Shown here: piece after piece, positions 63,129 through 64,000 of the stretch | How the letters are laid out: every line of letters begins with the position of its first letter | Numbering within the stretch: the first letter of the stretch is position 1 | DNA from: MED-G116 sp038147495 | Lineage (GTDB): Bacteria; Pseudomonadota; Alphaproteobacteria; Puniceispirillales; Puniceispirillaceae | Direction of reading: 5' to 3' | Length of the DNA: 64,000 bases | Assembly: GCA_038147495.1 (NCBI GenBank) | Contig: JAYQTT010000009.1 | Coordinates: 1-64,000, forward strand | Position numbers and translations under genes: made by a program | Notes under the pieces: generated by a model | What the model saw: only the letters and a program-made list of their open reading frames with translations | What the model was told of the DNA's origin: nothing | Databases searched by the model: none

Positions 63129-64000
63129 TCACGATCGCCGTACAATAGCGAATTTTGCCAGAAAGGCCAGATATCCGGCTTCCGGCCATGGTGAAAGGGT
63201 GGCAATGGCATCCTCAATCAGACGGTTGGCGGTGTGGCGCGCCTCATCCACCCCCATCAGCGAGACAAAACTGCCTTTACCGCGGTCAGCGTCTTGTTGT
63301 GTTGGCTTGCCGATGGTCGCCGCATCCCCCTGATAATCCAGAAGATCATCGGCAATCTGAAAAGCAAGGCCAAGATCACCGGAAAATGCCAGCAATGCAT
63401 CCATCAACCTTTGATCGGCGCCCCCCACAATGCCGCCACACGCCGCGGCGCATTGGATCAGCGCGCCTGTTTTCATTGATTGCATACGCTGAATGTCATC
63501 CAAATCAAACGGCCGCGTCTCTGCCTCAAGATCAAGCATCTGGCCGCCAGCCATACCGGCAAGGCCAGATGCACGGGCAAGCTGCAGGACCAAGTCTGCC
63601 CGCACGCCTGCATCATCATGCGTCGCTGGATTTGCCAGCACCTCAAACGCCAGCGTCTGCAGCGCATCACCGGCCAGAATGGCGGTCGCCTCGTCATACG
63701 CAATATGGCAGCTTGGCTGGCCACGGCGCGTGTCAGCGTCATCCATTGCGGGCAAATCGTCATGCACGAGCGAATAGGCGTGGATCATCTCCAGCGCCGC
63801 CGCCACGCGCAAGGCGCCGACAGGCTCGGCACCATCGTCGGCAAGGCGCGCCGCGCCAAGGACCAATGCGGCACGCAATCTTTTGCCGCCATTCATCGTC
63901 GCATAGATCATCGACTCGGCAAGCCGTGATGCCGGTGTCATCTGGTCGTCAAATAAGGTCTTGATGGCGTCGCCAGTCTTTATGGCATCATCGCGAAGTT
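63129..64000 (-). CDS. ispA: Farnesyl diphosphate synthase (5' end cut by window edge)
   Basis: Prenyl chain synthase, condensing DMAPP/GPP with IPP. The first aspartate-rich motif reads DDLPAMDD and the second DDLLDYQGD. GGKRLRAALVLGAARLA, QMLDLEAE and FVSLMGVDEAR are typical IspA. The frame is open through base 64000 (LRDDAIKTGDAIKTLFDD in front of the first methionine), so the true start lies beyond the window. Upstream of dxs on the same strand. Confidence 0.95.
   Translation of the reverse strand, partial: LRDDAIKTGDAIKTLFDDQMTPASRLAESMIYATMNGGKRLRAALVLGAARLADDGAEPVGALRVAAALEMIHAYSLVHDDLPAMDDADTRRGQPSCHIAYDEATAILAGDALQTLAFEVLANPATHDDAGVRADLVLQLARASGLAGMAGGQMLDLEAETRPFDLDDIQRMQSMKTGALIQCAAACGGIVGGADQRLMDALLAFSGDLGLAFQIADDLLDYQGDAATIGKPTQQDADRGKGSFVSLMGVDEARHTANRLIEDAIATLSPWPEAGYLAFLAKFAIVRRS

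Overview
The window is a gene-dense (about 90% coding) chromosomal segment of a marine-type alphaproteobacterium. Evidence for that placement: an NDUFA12-type complex I subunit next to a DUF2155 gene and aat, an RNase E with an acidic insert in its S1 region, the SOS cassette imuA-imuB-dnaE2 behind an alphaproteobacterial GTTC-N7-GTTC LexA box, a class II (B12-dependent) ribonucleotide reductase, and a heterotetrameric sarcosine oxidase operon beside MttB-like and dimethylglycine-dehydrogenase-like genes. Gene content and moderate GC recall the SAR116 group, but that is an inference. No rRNA, tRNA, insertion sequence, prophage or CRISPR array was found; this is mostly core genome with one catabolic and one mutagenesis module.

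Layout. 1-3.4 kb (minus): cysE, a cysteine desulfurase, a 2Fe-2S ferredoxin and mnmA (cut by the window edge), a chain from serine activation to tRNA 2-thiolation. 3.5-10.7 kb: alpha/beta hydrolase, tyrS, a giant AsmA/YhdP-like protein, a Bcp peroxiredoxin and a DUF455 ferritin-like gene broken by a one-base frameshift. 10.8-21.8 kb: prfB, penicillin-binding protein 1A, an AMIN-domain amidase, rne behind a long leader, an aminotransferase and an M48-TPR periplasmic protease. 21.9-27.1 kb: DsbA-like protein, aroQ, accB-accC, aat, then the opposite-strand set NDUFA12, MlaD-like and DUF2155. 27.6-39.2 kb: nrdJ, an unrecognised repeat protein, ridA, a FemAB-like acyltransferase, clpS-clpA, a D-Ala-D-Ala carboxypeptidase with SPOR domain, and two small coupled unknown genes.

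39.3-45.2 kb is the SOS mutasome operon imuA-imuB-dnaE2. Its promoter overlaps a perfect LexA site; imuB carries a one-base frameshift in a G/C run next to a 15-bp tandem repeat. 45.4-56.5 kb holds methylated-amine catabolism: an M20 amidohydrolase, soxBDAG, and on the other strand a pyrrolysine-free MttB-family gene with a DMGDH-like gene. Together they could carry N-methylated glycine derivatives (betaine or dimethylglycine, then sarcosine) to glycine and C1 units on folate. 56.7-64 kb: pdxH, a glycine-zipper surface antigen, fabI-aroC, then tlyA, dxs and ispA (cut by the window edge) of the isoprenoid pathway.

The points most worth a second look are the two homopolymer frameshifts (DUF455 and imuB), the histone-like lysine/alanine tail on SoxD, the MttB-DMGDH-Sox cluster, the structured rne leader, and several unrecognised small or repeat proteins.
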